This document shows positions 10,694-22,775 of a stretch of DNA of 64,000 nucleotides, piece after piece. Below the pieces are notes generated by a model that saw only the letters and a program-made list of their open reading frames with translations, was not told the DNA's origin and made no database searches. The stretch spans positions 56,326,516 through 56,390,515 of the forward strand of contig NC_030685.2 in assembly GCF_000004195.4 (NCBI RefSeq). The letters are read 5' to 3'. Position numbers and translations under genes: made by a program. This stretch comes from Xenopus tropicalis. Its lineage: Eukaryota; Chordata; Amphibia; Anura; Pipidae. Positions within the stretch are counted from its first letter, which is position 1. Every line of letters begins with the position of its first letter.

Positions 10694-12033
10694 GAAGGGA
10701 AAATTCTATCAGAGAGTAAAATAATCGGCAAGGATTTCACTGTCTCTGCATATCTACAATAGAACAGTGGATGTTATACATAATCCTAATTAGATTGTTT
10801 TTACTTGTTACACTGATAAATATATGATTGTTATTAAAAAAAAATCCTCCATATCTGGGGAGGGATATTGCTACTTATTCTCAAATAAAAAAGGGGAATG
10901 ACAGAAAAGATGCAAAGAAGAAAGCCTGAGGGAATGTGAGGTGAAGACAGAAAAACATGGGCAGGGGAGGAGGCCTCAGTTAAACTGGAATTCATTGGGG
11001 TTATGAAGCATCTACTAACAGGGCCTGGAGCTTAAGAATTAGAGACACCATATCATCACCATATCATGGCTTGTCCTGTCACCTGTTTCTAAGGAGAGAC
11101 CACACACCATCAGTGTAGGTGTAAAGACAGGATAGAAATTTTATATTTCCTTGGTTCCAACCTTAGAGAAGGGTCTTTGCTCAAAATACCCTTAGTATTT
11201 AAATAAAACATTGTCAAACATGGATATCCAGCTGTTAATAAGATACACCTAACAATATTGTTTGAACTACATCTTGTTTGGTTTGACAAAAGGGCCACAG
11301 TTTAGACAGCCTTGATTTACTTCATTTTTATTTCCTCCGTTGCATAGACACCCACTGATCTCTTACTCTAGTGCTTCATTTGCAAAATTTGTTTAAGGCC
11401 CAGCCAGATTAGCGATGTCTCTGTGTAACAGATGAAAATGAGGTGGAAATAGGAGAGTGTTATGCAAATGTGACAGATTGTCTAGCACAGCGCTCTGCCA
11501 AGAAGCCTACAAGAAATTAACTCAGGCACCATGCACTTATTTCCATATTCACATATGAGAAAGCAATGAAGCCATTTGGTTTAGGGCAGCATTACAAGAG
11601 GTTGCAAAATTAAAAAAATCAATGAATCAAGTTTGTGGTGATTGTTTGAGACTGGAAAACAAGAGGAATAAGATAAGACAGCCTTGCTTAAAAAATGTAT
11701 TTGCTTTTATACAACATGTTCTGTATGTCTGTAAACTTAATATATCACTCTATATAAACTTTCCCAAAGATGTTAAGTTGGCTAGGTGTATCCATGAATA
11801 ATGTATAAGATCATTGATTCATTATTATACTTTATTTGTATAGGGCTGACATATTCCATAATCTGTGAAATGTATCCCTAGAAATGGTTCTAGTTATTTT
11901 ATCAGTAATTAGTGCTTAGTGATGCCATTTGGTATAAAAACCATATTCATTGAACCAGTGTTGAAGAAGGAGCATAGTGCCCCTTTAATATACCTCCTAA
12001 AAATGGACTTTATTTCAGGGATACATTAATTAT
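10694..12033. other. Unassigned stretch
   Basis: No exon seen. A minus-strand frame at 11110-11298 has no recognisable domain. TTTATTTGTATAGGGCTGAC near 11830 resembles the inverse of an L2-type LINE tail (GCGCTATATAAATAA) and may be a very old fragment. Confidence 0.35.
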
Positions 12034-12960
12034 GTGTTATGTATGTATGTATATCTTTATTTATAAAGCGCTACTTATGTACAGTAGAATACATTAATAC
12101 AAATGGGGTTATTAAGATAATAGATAAATACAAAGTATTACAATAAAGACAAATAAATAAAAGATACAGTTGCAATAAGAGTCAAAACACAAGAGGATGG
12201 AGGTCCCTGCCCCTTGGAGCTTACAATAGGCAAATATAAGTGCTGTAGGTCACAGTGGGTGACACTACAATATAAGTGCTGATTCCCAGATCAGGTGCTG
12301 GGCGAGTGCTCCTCTCCGGAGGAAATCGGGGAGGGCATTCCAAATGTAAGGGGCAGCAAGGCAGAAAGGTTTAAGGCGGGAAACAGCAGTAGTAGTTGGG
12401 GGCGCAACCAAACGATTGCTCTGCGAGGAACGAAGGAGTCGGCCAGGAACATACGGAGACACAAGGGAAGAGATGTAGTGAGGAGCAGAGGAATGGAGGT
12501 CTTTCAGAGAAAGGAGTTTGTAAGATATTCTTTGTTTAATAGGAAGCCACGATAAAGACTTTAGCAGGGGAAGGGCCTGAACTCTCCTGGATGAGAGGAG
12601 GAGAATTCTGGCAGCAGTATTTAATAGGGGGAAAGATGGGAGTTAGGGAGGCCGGTTAGTAGAAGGTTACAGCAGTCAAATCGGGATAGGATGAGAGCAT
12701 GCATGAGCAACCTAGCTGTTGCAGTAGAAAGAAAGGGACGGATTTTGGCAATATTGCGTAAGAAAAAGTGACAGGTTTTGACAGTGTTGTTAATGGGGTC
12801 AGAGAAGGAGAGACAGGAGTCAAAGATCACCCCCAAACAATGCGCCGAATCGACAGGGTTGATGAGGGTGCCTTCAATAGAGATAGCAAAGGATGCTTAC
12901 ATAAACACACTGCCATAACTATTGAGGAAGCAGAGTGGCGGGGGCCCTAGACCTATAGTT
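12034..12960 (-). mobile_element. L2/CR1-like LINE, 3' fragment, inactive
   Basis: Reading leftward, the minus strand encodes the end of a LINE reverse-transcriptase ORF. One frame (12621-12836) has GVIFDSCLSFSDPIN, RNIAKIRPFLST and LSRFDCCNLLLTGLP. After a frame change come traces of SLSWLPIKQRISYKLL, then SPYVPGRLLRSSQ and LAAPYIWNALPDFLRR (12265-12462). This order is the standard C-terminus of L2/CR1-group elements. A 3' untranslated part follows, with AAGCTCCAAGGGGCAGGGAC and GCGCTTTATAAATAAAG. The copy ends in a TACA/TGTA-repeat tail near 12034-12055. It is truncated at its 5' end near 12960, lacks catalytic domains and is broken by frameshifts. Confidence 0.85.
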
Positions 12961-13073
12961 GAAAAAAAATCCCCCTCTCCACAGCTGCTCTCCTACTTGC
13001 AGGCAGCAAGCACTGAACATGAGTGGGGGTGGTGATTGGGCAGGGGGGATATTTGTGGGGGGATATTTGTGGA

Positions 13074-13327
13074 AGGATATTTGTGGAACTACAACAGTGA
13101 CACTATTTTAGCACTGTTTTCATATATAGGAATATTTGGGATATTTGTGGAACTACAACAGTGACACTATTTTAGCACTGTTTTCATATATAGGAATATT
13201 TGGGATATTTGTGGAACTACAACAGTGACACTATTTTAGCACTGTTTTCATATATAGGAATATTTGGGGTATTTGTGGAACTACAACAGTGACACTATTT
13301 TAGCACTGTTTTCATATATAGGAATAG
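13074..13327. repeat. Tandem array, 4 units of 64 bp
   Basis: Units begin at 13074, 13138, 13202 and 13266, each GGATATTTGTGGAACTACAA through CATATATAGGAAT, nearly identical. A short run of GGATATTTGTGG degenerate units precedes it (13048-13075). The last unit ends exactly where the next repeat begins (AGGATCTGTTATC, 13327), so CATATATAGG doubles as that repeat's terminus. Confidence 0.95.
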
Positions 13328-13615
13328 GATCTGTTATCTAGAATAAGTGAGACGTGGGCTTTTCTAGGTAAAGATTTTTTTCCAAAATCTGAATCACTAT
13401 AACTTAAGTCTATAAAAACATTTAAACATTAAACCCAATGGGATTGTTTTGCCACCAATATGAATCTATGCAGCTTAGTCCCCATCAAGTACAAGGTTTA
13501 ATTGTTTAAGAGTAGAGGACAAAAATTAACAAAAATGATTTGCTGAATCTATAAAATATATGTTCTCGAACTCTGATCTTTTTAGATATTGGGTTTCTGA
13601 ATAAGAGATCCCATA
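13327..13615. repeat. ACAGGTATGGGA-type inverted repeat element, decayed
   Basis: It carries AGGATCTGTTATCTAGAA, TTAAACATTAAACCCAATGG, GATTGTTTTGCCACCAATA and GATCAAGTACAAGG-like phrases in the order seen at 37113-37325. The closing GGGTTTCTGAATAAGAGATC inverts the opening. No coding content. Confidence 0.7.
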
Positions 13616-14838
13616 GCGGTATTAAAACACTGTTGTTTGCAAAGAGAACCTAATTACATGTTAGGTGAGAAGTCCAACTACTGTAGTATTAAAACATATG
13701 TAAAAAGTATTTATAGAAGTTTGAAAATAAATTCCCCATGCCTTACAGAACTTGTTTTGCCTACTTTCTTTTTTTCCATTAAAATGTATTTGACTTTTGT
13801 GATAAAAAATGAAAACATATGGACTGTAGTGGATGGAGACCCCAGCTATGTCCCCTGAATATGGCAATGCCAGCAGTCACAGTTTGTTCAGAGCCTTTTC
13901 ATTATCTGTAATGCTTTTTCCCCAATGGTTTCTATAAAAGCAAATTCTCGCTTGACATAATTCCAGCCTACATGACTGACTATTTGGAGAAACAGGAGGA
14001 TAATTGTAATGGTTCTGTTTCACCCACAAGTCATGACATAGTAGATACATCAGGCAAAGGAACGTAGAGGTATAATTTTCTGTTCATTTTATTTGACACT
14101 TGGCACAAGGTTTTTCTGCCATTTTTAAGAATTGTTACTTAAGGCATACAGGTCAGTACTAACTGCTGATTAGTTGCTATGGTTTACTGCTCTGGTGCAA
14201 ATCTATATTTGTATGTTATGTTGTGGAAAAGTTACACTTATGTAAGGTGCAGACTAAAAAATTCAGGTTAGAGGTTTGACCCCAATGGTATCTGCATATA
14301 ATCTCACCAATTCCTTAGCTATTAGGCTGTACAGTATGCAGTATCTGTTTATGTGGCCCTGTGCAAGGGAAGAGTGTGATGAATGGAATATATTAAAGGA
14401 AAAGCATGACTTTATTGTCCATCTATACAGTGACTTATATGTGTAGTACACAGATAGGCGGCTATATTTATTGGGCTTTTTTGTTTATTATGATGCAGGT
14501 ATGACACAGGTGGCACAAAGGTGTAGCCATGGAAAACTCAGAGGTTACAATCTGCCTTGGGCAACATATATATGCTGAGTCGACATTCTGCCAACACTCT
14601 GGACTAAGCACCCCACAAATACACCTGTATTATTTTTGTAAGAAAAGTTTATGCTGTTGTTAACAGTATTAAATGACAAGGTAATCCCAGTTCACTGGAT
14701 CGTGCAAATAAGTTGGCATCCTCCAGTGAATTTAAGCACTACATTTTTGTCACAAGCCCATTTTAGGAAAAAATGCATCAGAGCAGGGAAAAAAGTAACA
14801 CACTTATTTTTTCAAGGCAAGCATTGGCAGACTAAAAG
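13616..14838. other. Unassigned stretch
   Basis: No exon or RNA gene seen. Opposing small frames at 13637-13867 overlap each other and carry no known domain. Confidence 0.4.
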
Positions 14839-15010
14839 TGCCCATACACAGGCCAATAAAAGCAACTGACTTGGTCACTCCAGACCTAGTCAGCAGCTTA
14901 TTGGTCAGTGTATGGTGCCCATTGGCAGTCCTCTGCAACTGATCTATTATCAGTGAGGCAGGTTTGAAAATTGTATCTGGCAAGTGTTATACATTCAAAG
15001 GGCCTCTGTA
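14839..15010. repeat. Hairpin MITE-like repeat with CCCATACACAGGCC arm
   Basis: GTGCCCATACACAGGCCAAT is inverted as TTATTGGTCAGTGTATGGTG within 90 bases, enclosing CTGACTTGG ... CTAGTCAGC. The arm resembles the start of the nested element at 22394-22704. The right border is uncertain. Confidence 0.5.
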
Positions 15011-15117
15011 GGCTGCAGGGCAAAAAAGGTGGCCAAGTGAACAGATCTGGTAGAATTTGGCTAGCTTTAGACTCTCACATGTACACATGTCTCACATAAG
15101 ATTTTTGAATTTTATTA

Positions 15118-15282
15118 AGTCAGTTAATTGGGATTTTCTTTTCTTTTAATAGTCAGTAAATTGGGATTTCCTTTTCTATTAATAGTCAGTAAATTGGGAT
15201 TTCCTTTTCTATTAATAGTCAGTAAATTGGGATTTCCTTTTCTATTAATAGTCAGTAAATTGGGATTTCCTTTTCTTTTAAT
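15118..15282. repeat. Tandem array, 5 units of 33 bp
   Basis: Units begin at 15118, 15151, 15184, 15217 and 15250. The unit is AGTCAGTAAATTGGGATTTC plus CTTTTCTATTAAT. The first is the most diverged and the middle three are nearly identical. There is no spacer structure, so it is not a CRISPR. Confidence 0.95.
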
Positions 15283-16360
15283 AGCTTTGTCAGTTACAGT
15301 ATAATTTCTTTAGTGCAAGGCAAATATCTTTGAAGAACATTAAAAAAAAGAGCCACCAGCTATGAAAAATGCAGCAGAGCAAACAACTTAAATGCAGGGT
15401 CATGCTGGCCACCCGGTGGGCCTAGGCCCCTAGTCAACCCCAGCATGCTAGAACACACACTGCATTTTTGTGCAAGTCATGCAGCTAGAACATAAGGCTA
15501 AAGTTGGCACTGGGGTTGGTGGGGAATTTAACATGACATAAACATGTTGATCCTTTAGCAGAGCATCCAACCAACACCATGTCATGAGGGAGACAATGAT
15601 CTTCTCCAGGCTTTTTAAGACCTTATTTCATGTTATGATTTAGTGTGATGAAGAATTCAGGCCTAAAAACCAGGACTGGATCAATAACTTCCTCAAGACA
15701 TGGGGGTTAGTTGACAGCTCTGCTTTAGTTACCTTTTCAAAAAAATGCAAGCCCGACTCGAAAAAAATACACCAAAATAATAGTAATGCTGTGTGTGGCA
15801 TGGTCACTGAAAAACTGTCTACCAAATTCCAAGAATCTGGTGTTATTTTTTGTGTATGGGAATAAGTATACAGAGGGCAGACCTGTTCCGACTGTATACC
15901 TGCATGTCTCTAGGTTAATAGTTTTCACTCTCATTATGTAAAACAGCTGAGGCCTCTGCTCCCTCATGTCTCTTAAACTGATACTTCTCTCAGTCCTAAG
16001 GGCACTCTGAATGGCCAGGTTTTATGGAAATAATAAGCAGTTTATTTGTGTCAATCATAATTAGAAAGACACTGAATTATTCACCTCAGTACAGATGAAG
16101 CCTCACGATTGTAGTTATTTGCAAATGTTGTGTTATTTCATGTAGATCCAGGTTAGTGCATGGTTCAGGTGTAAATGAATGTCTGAGGCAGAGGCAGACT
16201 CCAACAACTCAGAGTTACATTAAATATGCAAAGCCTAGGGAAATTACTGAATCAGATTTGGATGAGAATATAAAAAAGATTCTCCAGTTAATCTCAAATT
16301 GACTTTTCAGCAGGGGGTGTTAAAGTGTATGCCTCACTTTTTACTTTCTTACCATCTTTT
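15283..16360. other. Unassigned stretch with possible hAT fragment
   Basis: GGCCACCCGGTGGGCCTAGG near 15407 resembles a GC-rich hAT MITE terminus but no partner end or duplication was found. Otherwise nothing supportable. Confidence 0.35.
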
Positions 16361-16460
16361 GTAAACTCCGCGGGGACTGAGGTTTATAATATATAATCTC
16401 TCTGTAAAGCACTATGGAATATCCTGGCACCATATACAGTATAACTATTATAATAAAACT
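16361..16460 (+). mobile_element. L2-type LINE 3' tail fragment, decayed
   Basis: AAACTCCGCGGGGACTGAGG, TAATCTCTCTGTAAAGCACT and GGCACCATATACAGTATAAC followed by TATTATAATAAAA match the order of the L2-type tail seen at 51764-51955 (GTAAGC..., TGTAAAGCACTGCG, GGCGCTATATAAATAATAA). It is diverged and short. Confidence 0.6.
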
Positions 16461-19074
16461 GGAAATAGACTGAGGGATGGGGAGAAGAGAGGGATATAGC
16501 AAATGAATGGTGTCTGCACTCTTGTTAGATTTGGTGATTCTTTAAAGTGCAGTGTTTCTGCTAGTCCAGACCATTAATACAGCCTGTAGTACCCTTAACA
16601 ATCAGAAGACAAGCATACACAGTATATAATGTATAATTCATATTTTTAGTGTATAGATTCCCTAGTCACTGTAAGATTTTTCTATTAGGAAAGTATATAT
16701 ACAAAAAGAAGATCACCGGCCTGATTGGCACTTCCTTCCGTGTGGCTTTCTGTACAGCCAGACAGAAGAAGACCACAAAAACCTGGCCTCTCTGCTGCAC
16801 TTAGCCAGGGAACTGATTAATTACAGTACCTGCTAAAGGAATGGATACCGTTCTCATTAGGAGCGGATGAGATGAAAGGCTCTGTAATGACTGCACGCGC
16901 AGTCCAAGCTATTATGTGTACTCTCATACTGAGTTTTTTGTCAGAGAACCAATGAGTTTTAATACTCCATGCAAAGGGCACTTTGAATAATAATAATAAT
17001 CACAAGTTCTTTTGTGTCACTCAGCGCTGGAGAGAGACTTATTAATTGACCTCAACTAGCAAGAGGGAAATCAAAACTACTTACTGGGATGATAAGCTTT
17101 CCTGTAAGTAAATCTCTGTATAGGCTAAGCTTAATGTAACTTTTCATACCATCTGATGGTACCAGTCCTATAGTGGTCACGAATAGAGCTGTTTAGAAAA
17201 ATATTTGGGTCTGAATTCTATTTTTTCAAAAATAGATTTAGGGATCCCAGAACTGAAGTGCAAGAACACTAAGGGGGAATCCTGCACCAAGAGCCCTCTG
17301 CCTCTTCTGAATTTGCGTGTCTTGGGGTGCCTAAGAGCCTCCCCCCGCCCAGAACTTTTGGATAGAGCAATGGCTAATGCAGATAGTGCTCTGTTTAAAG
17401 GGATAGCCTCAGGTCTCTGTGCACAGAGGTCTACAGCCATTTGTAAACAGGAGAATGCAGAATGCAAATGGAAAAAATGTCCAATTACTCTGCATTCTTT
17501 AGTGTAAATTACACCTGAGTCTTTTAGGACTTTCAGGGTCAGTCTTATAAACCTGTGTTTTTTACAGCTCAGCCATCAGTCTGTTCAATTCACAATATTT
17601 TTGGTACAGTTTGAGAATTATGACCCAGGGACCAGACAAGAGTATTTATGTTTTGTTGTCCTTTGCACAGCATGGATGAAGAGATGATCTTATATATTTA
17701 AATGTAGAAATCCTGACCACAACCGCAGAAACTGGTCAAGCTACAAACTTCTATGACCAAAAAGATTGTGGTGTCTGCCCCCCCCCCCCCCCCCGACACA
17801 TATTAGGACTCAGTAGAAGTCCATTAGACAATGGTGTTTCAGAAAATTTTTATTACTCCGCACAAACATGGTACAGGTGCCATTTTCCTCTCTTTTGTTC
17901 ATGCTCTCCTTCATTAATACATAGCCTTGGGACACAATTCCAGGTGCAAGTGGTCATTTTTTTTGCTAGAATTGACTGTATCTTTTAAAGTAAGCACCCC
18001 TAGTTTATTTATATAATTTTTCAAGTAAATGAAGACAGGTCAGATTTTCTGTGTCTATTTATTCTCAATGGAGTATAAACTGCCAGGAGATCATTTCTAC
18101 TGTGTGAGAGATCAGATATCTGGTATTAGTTTAATATATATATTGTGTGCTTGTTTAGGGATATGTGTAAGCATGGGGTTTAGGATTATTGTCTATGTTA
18201 CTTGTGCATTAGTACAATACATGTGCATCGTCCCCAGTAATTCACTGTTCCTACCATCTGGCAAACTGACCATCTTCCATTAGCTATCAGTTTATTACCT
18301 TATGTTTTTGCCATCAATACTGGCCAATTGTCTCGCTTTTATTCCTTCAATTATAAAATGTACTTGTCACAGCCATAAAGGTTATGGCTTTATTGACTGA
18401 ACTGGTGTATTGACAAGCTTTCAGGACACTGCGAGGTAAGCCCAATTTCTCTTCATTCAACAGTCTTGTAAACTAGAAAGCTGAAGAATGTCATGTAATT
18501 CAGCAGCTACCTTAAATTACATTGAAATGCTGAGAGAAAAATGACATACTAATGGGAACACCGAGTTCATATGCTTTATTTAAGTCAAATATGTGACTGT
18601 TTAGCAATAGCAATCTCTGTTAAAGTGCAGGGAGAGGAAATAGCTAGATTCTGTGTTGCATAAGTACGTTTGCTGTGTCTATGCAATAGTCAAATATAGT
18701 CCATCTGCATAAAACTATACTCCATAAGTATGTACTGATTTTGTCCCATGCATTAATATCCATCTGTCCAGTACATGTCCCCTACAAACACCTGAAAAAC
18801 TTGTTCTAGACTAGCTACCAACTACAGTTCAACCTGCAATAGACTTGAAGTGGGTTACTGGATGCTAACTGTACTGGGACAAATCTAGGCAGACTTAATA
18901 AATAAGCCTCTTGTGCAATCATATGCTGTGCCTATAAACAGCAGTCACAAATTTGTAATTGCAGATACTCTGTACCTGTTAACACCTGCATACATAGATA
19001 CAGATACAGATTCAATAACAAAAATCATATTCACTAATTCAGTTCCATATTTTCCCATAGACATCAATGGAGTT
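16461..19074. other. Unassigned stretch with a C17 run
   Basis: A C17 homopolymer lies at 17778-17794. An AATAATAATAAT run near 16988 may be another LINE tail. Opposing frames of 96-100 codons at 17177-17507 are shadows of one another without a known domain. 16700-16990 looks free of repeat motifs with balanced composition, so it could be conserved non-coding DNA, but I cannot test that here. Confidence 0.35.
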
Positions 19075-19440
19075 TTCCATGTGGACAACAAGAAGTCCTC
19101 TGCACTCACCCATTATCAATATATATAGGACATTAAGACATTCTGTGCATTGAGCTACCAAGCAATGCTCTCCCCTTTAAGCAAAACAGGGATTGTGTGT
19201 CCATATATTGCAATAACTTCAAGCTGGCCAACTACAGTATGTAAAAGTCATCCCTTCTGGCCAGTCCTACACTGACTTATGTGAATCATTAAGAATTCTA
19301 CTGCTTCAATATACATTTAGCAAAGGGGCTAAGTTTTAAGGGGCTAAGGGGAAGGAATCTCTTGGTAGCTTAATGCACAGAATGTCTTAATGTCCTATAT
19401 ATATTGATAATGGGTGAGTGCAGAGGATTTCTTGTTGTCT
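19075..19440. mobile_element. Fold-back repeat
   Basis: Left arm 19083-19175 (GACAACAAGAAGTCCTCTGC, CACCCATTATCAATATATAT, GACATTCTGTGCATT) is repeated as its complement at 19360-19440 (AATGCACAGAATGTC, ATATATTGATAATGGGTGAG, GATTTCTTGTTGTC). The spacer is about 190 bases. It behaves as a MITE-like hairpin. No coding region and no clear target duplication. Confidence 0.75.
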
Positions 19441-22322
19441 ATATTTTGTGGTCACAACCCCTGTCTAATGGTTTAAAATTCAGTGGTTGAGCACAACTTT
19501 CCTTTTTTTGTTTTCCATGTGTTATATCCTGAAATATGTTTTCCTGAATCTGGCCCATAATACTGTAATCAGGGTGATTTCATTTCTCCATATTTCCATA
19601 CATATTTTACATACATGCCATGCATGTGAAGATACATTTATTGCCACTGGAACCATGCAACAACAGGGTAAAATAGGTTTCAGGGCTCAAATCAAAGTGA
19701 GCATGAGGTTTAGCCTTCTGGAATAGTCACCGCTGCAAGAGAAGCACACTTGTATTTTCCTCATTCCTGTAAATTCAATCAAATAATAATATATTAGACA
19801 AATGGTCTCCTGCCTGATGGCTGGCTAGTTATAATTTATTTAATATGATATATAGAAAATTACCATTTCTAATTTCTGTTTGATATTGTGTCTCTTCCTA
19901 GGGTTACAGGCAAACCCGTCAGCATTGCATTTGATTTTTTGGATGGTGCTAGGGTGATATGTACATGGCTTTTTCTTGCCTTTTTATTTTTACAGAAAGT
20001 GTTAAGTGTTAAAGATATAGAGAAGATTTATCAGGATGCTCTAATCAAATACATATATCTTTAAGTCCATCAAGAACTGCCTTACAATGACGGTATATAA
20101 TGCTACAAAGGAGGGCCAAAAAAATACTGAAGCCAACACCAAAAAAAATCTATTTTTTTTCTTATACCAAAATAACAATCAGAGCTCTTCCTGGATCAGT
20201 GATCAGATTTTGTCCAAAATTAATAACATTGGATACATTCAGCAGCTTCTAAAAAAACTTTTTATGGCATATTTTATTAGCAAGTCCTAGTCACAAGGCA
20301 CAACTCTGTTGTTTTGCAGCAAAACCTGGCAAAAAAATCCCCTAATCACTAGTGCCAATGTGGTATTGATCAAAAAAATAATTTAATAATAAAAATAAAG
20401 ACAAAGCAGATCAAATATATTTTGGACAGGCAGCAGACAAACAAAGTCCAATTCATCAACTACTCTCTTGCTCCCCCAGTTAACCCCTCTCCCTTTTACA
20501 CTACTGCTTATGCACCCCCACTCCTACCATGTTTCAGCTTGGCAACTCCTCTCTCCTGCAATTCAATCTTGATATGATTGGCACAGGGCCTGAGTTACAA
20601 GAGGTAGATGCCTATGGTACCCTAGGCACTGGCCTCTTCTTCCTACCATTAGTTCCTGGCGCTGGTGGCAGACAAAAGAGAATTCAATTAACATTTTAAT
20701 GGTCAAACAAGGGCAGAACGGGCTCAGGATCCCTGACAGGAACGCAAAAGGCTTGGCGATGGCAGAGAGCACAATGATCCAACACAGGGTACAGGAGAAA
20801 TCTTAAAGTACCAACAGCCCAGAGGGGGAAAAGTAATTGGGGCTCATTTATAAAGTTTGCGCAGTGCAGAATTATTTGCACAGTGAACATATTTACCCTG
20901 CTCGTGTTTATATTTATAAAGCTGGACAAGATTGCTGCATTTAATGTACAAACATAATTGCATATTTTTTATCCACCGAACGATTGCACAATTGAAAGAG
21001 TTTTTAAAATATGGCATAATGACAAATTGTGAATATTTATGTGCGCACTCTGCGTCAGAATTACGCCACAACTTGTGGTGTAAAAAATATTCGCTAAAAG
21101 GATTTTGTAAATAGTGATTTTATATTTGTAAAGTGAAAATTGCTGATATATTCACACACAACAAACATGCACAGTAGCCATGCTCACGTAAACCTCAATA
21201 TCATTTGCTAGCCATTTTGCACAATGCGCATTTCACAACAATTCGCAAAAAAATGGAGGACTGGCACAGGACTGCAAAATGCCCAAAGGTTTTTAACCTC
21301 AGCACCAAAAGTTTGAGGCCCCCGTGGCTCCTCAATGAGGAGTAGTGGCCAGCATGGTTCCTGGTTCTAGACCATCTAGTTCCTGGAGATAATATTGTAT
21401 AAAGTAGTGTTGTTTTGAAATCTTTTTTACTGTTTTGCTGGAATAGATATTAGCTGTTTTTTTGCTTGAAAGGGGGAATCGATTACCTGGTTCTCATGCG
21501 ACTATTTCTGTTTCCTTTCTGGCGGACAACAAAAGTCTTATCTGGTTTTATGGGCAGATATTCAAGATAGATACTCACAGGATCAGAGCCACTGTCTCAC
21601 GGGACAAAGCAGGATCAAATACCATTTATCTGAAAAGCTCATTAAAATGTACTACACCACTGCTTGAAATGCTTGTGGCTGATTTAACAAAGAGAGCAAA
21701 GATAAGGAACCTAAGATGAGGCAAAATAAGATGATGCATTGAACATATAAACAGTATAAATATATTAAATATGTTCTCTTAATGTGCCACAAAATAACAT
21801 AACGCTATTAAAATTTGTGTAAACAATATATTAATTTTTGCTGCTTACTGAATACCTGTCTTGATATCCATGCATTTACACCATTCAGCTACTATTAGGG
21901 AACATGCAGGTATGCTGGGAAAACTTGTACAGTAACTGGATTAATAACAAAGGGCTTAGAATGTTCAACCACCACCCTTACAATATGGCATACATTATGC
22001 AACACACTTTATTCACATTTTATTACATTTTCATATATATATAAATGTGGCTACTATTGGGCATTTTGCATAAACTCTGTTGTTTGTGATTCTAAAGGGT
22101 TGACTAAAAATGTCCTTTTCTGTAAAACCACAACAGAGGGTTTCATGCATTTATATGGAAGATCTTTGGTTGTAATGGAGAGTTTGCTCTTTACGTCACT
22201 TTGGGGAGAGCACCCTATGGTACGGATATAACTCATTAACACTCTATCATAAGATGGGGACGGCGAATATGCAAAAATCCACACTGGCTATAATTCTGGT
22301 CTAAAAATGAACATTTGGTCAT
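19441..22322. other. Unassigned stretch, some MITE-like sequence
   Basis: GGGGCTCATTTATAAAGTTT at 20839 resembles the terminal motif of the GGGGC-ATTTA MITEs, and the GCGC/GCAGTGCA-rich sequence to about 21250 may be its body, but no matching right end was found. Frames in 20696-21114 overlap on both strands and look like shadows. 20540-20830 looks repeat-derived but I cannot name it. Confidence 0.35.
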
Positions 22323-22393
22323 ACAGGTATGGGACCTGTTATCCGGAATGCTGGGGGGGTTTCCAGATAAAGGATCTTTTCATAAGTTGGATC
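22323..22393. repeat. ACAGGTATGGGA-type element, left part
   Basis: It starts ACAGGTATGGGACCTGTTAT and reaches GTTGGATCTCC, then is interrupted by a different element. The continuation is at 22705-22775 (TTAAGTCTACTAAAAAATTA). The uninterrupted order is visible at 37113-37325. Confidence 0.8.
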
Positions 22394-22704
22394 TCCGCAT
22401 ACACAGGCCGATAGTAGCTGCTGATATCAGTCCCTTGAACCGATTCGGCAGCTAATCGGCCCGTGTATGAGCACTCCCGACGGGCCTGCCCGACCAATAT
22501 CTGGCCTGAAATCGGCCAGATCTCAATCGGCAGGTTAGAAAATCTATTCGGTTCGGGGACCGCATCGGCTCGTTGATGCGGTCCCCGGACCGACTTCTCC
22601 TATGCCCATCATTGTAATCTGATCGTTTGGCCCCAGGGCCAAACAATCGAATTACCCTGGATTCTCCCGATATCGCCCACCCGTAGGTGCCAGTGTATGG
22701 GGAC
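22394..22704. mobile_element. GC-rich multi-hairpin MITE nested in another repeat
   Basis: It opens GCATACACAGGCCGATAG and closes CCAGTGTATGGGGACC. Several internal palindromes are visible: GGGGACCGCATC against GATGCGGTCCCC at about 22555-22585, GTTTGGCC against GGCCAAAC, and GATATCAG-type arms. It splits an ACAGGTATGGGA-type repeat. GC content is well above the surroundings. No protein-coding frame. Confidence 0.75.
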
Positions 22705-22775
22705 CTTAAGTCTACTAAAAAATTATTTAAACATAAAATAAACTAAATAAAATCGGGGATTTATTCTTTTATTAT
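22705..22775. repeat. ACAGGTATGGGA-type element, right continuation
   Basis: TTAAGTCTACTAAAAAATTA and TTTAAACATAAAATAAACT follow directly on the left part once the nested element is removed. The far end is truncated. Confidence 0.7.

Noticed and set aside
15118..15282. CRISPR-like short repeats
   Set aside because: 33-bp units are head-to-tail with no spacers.
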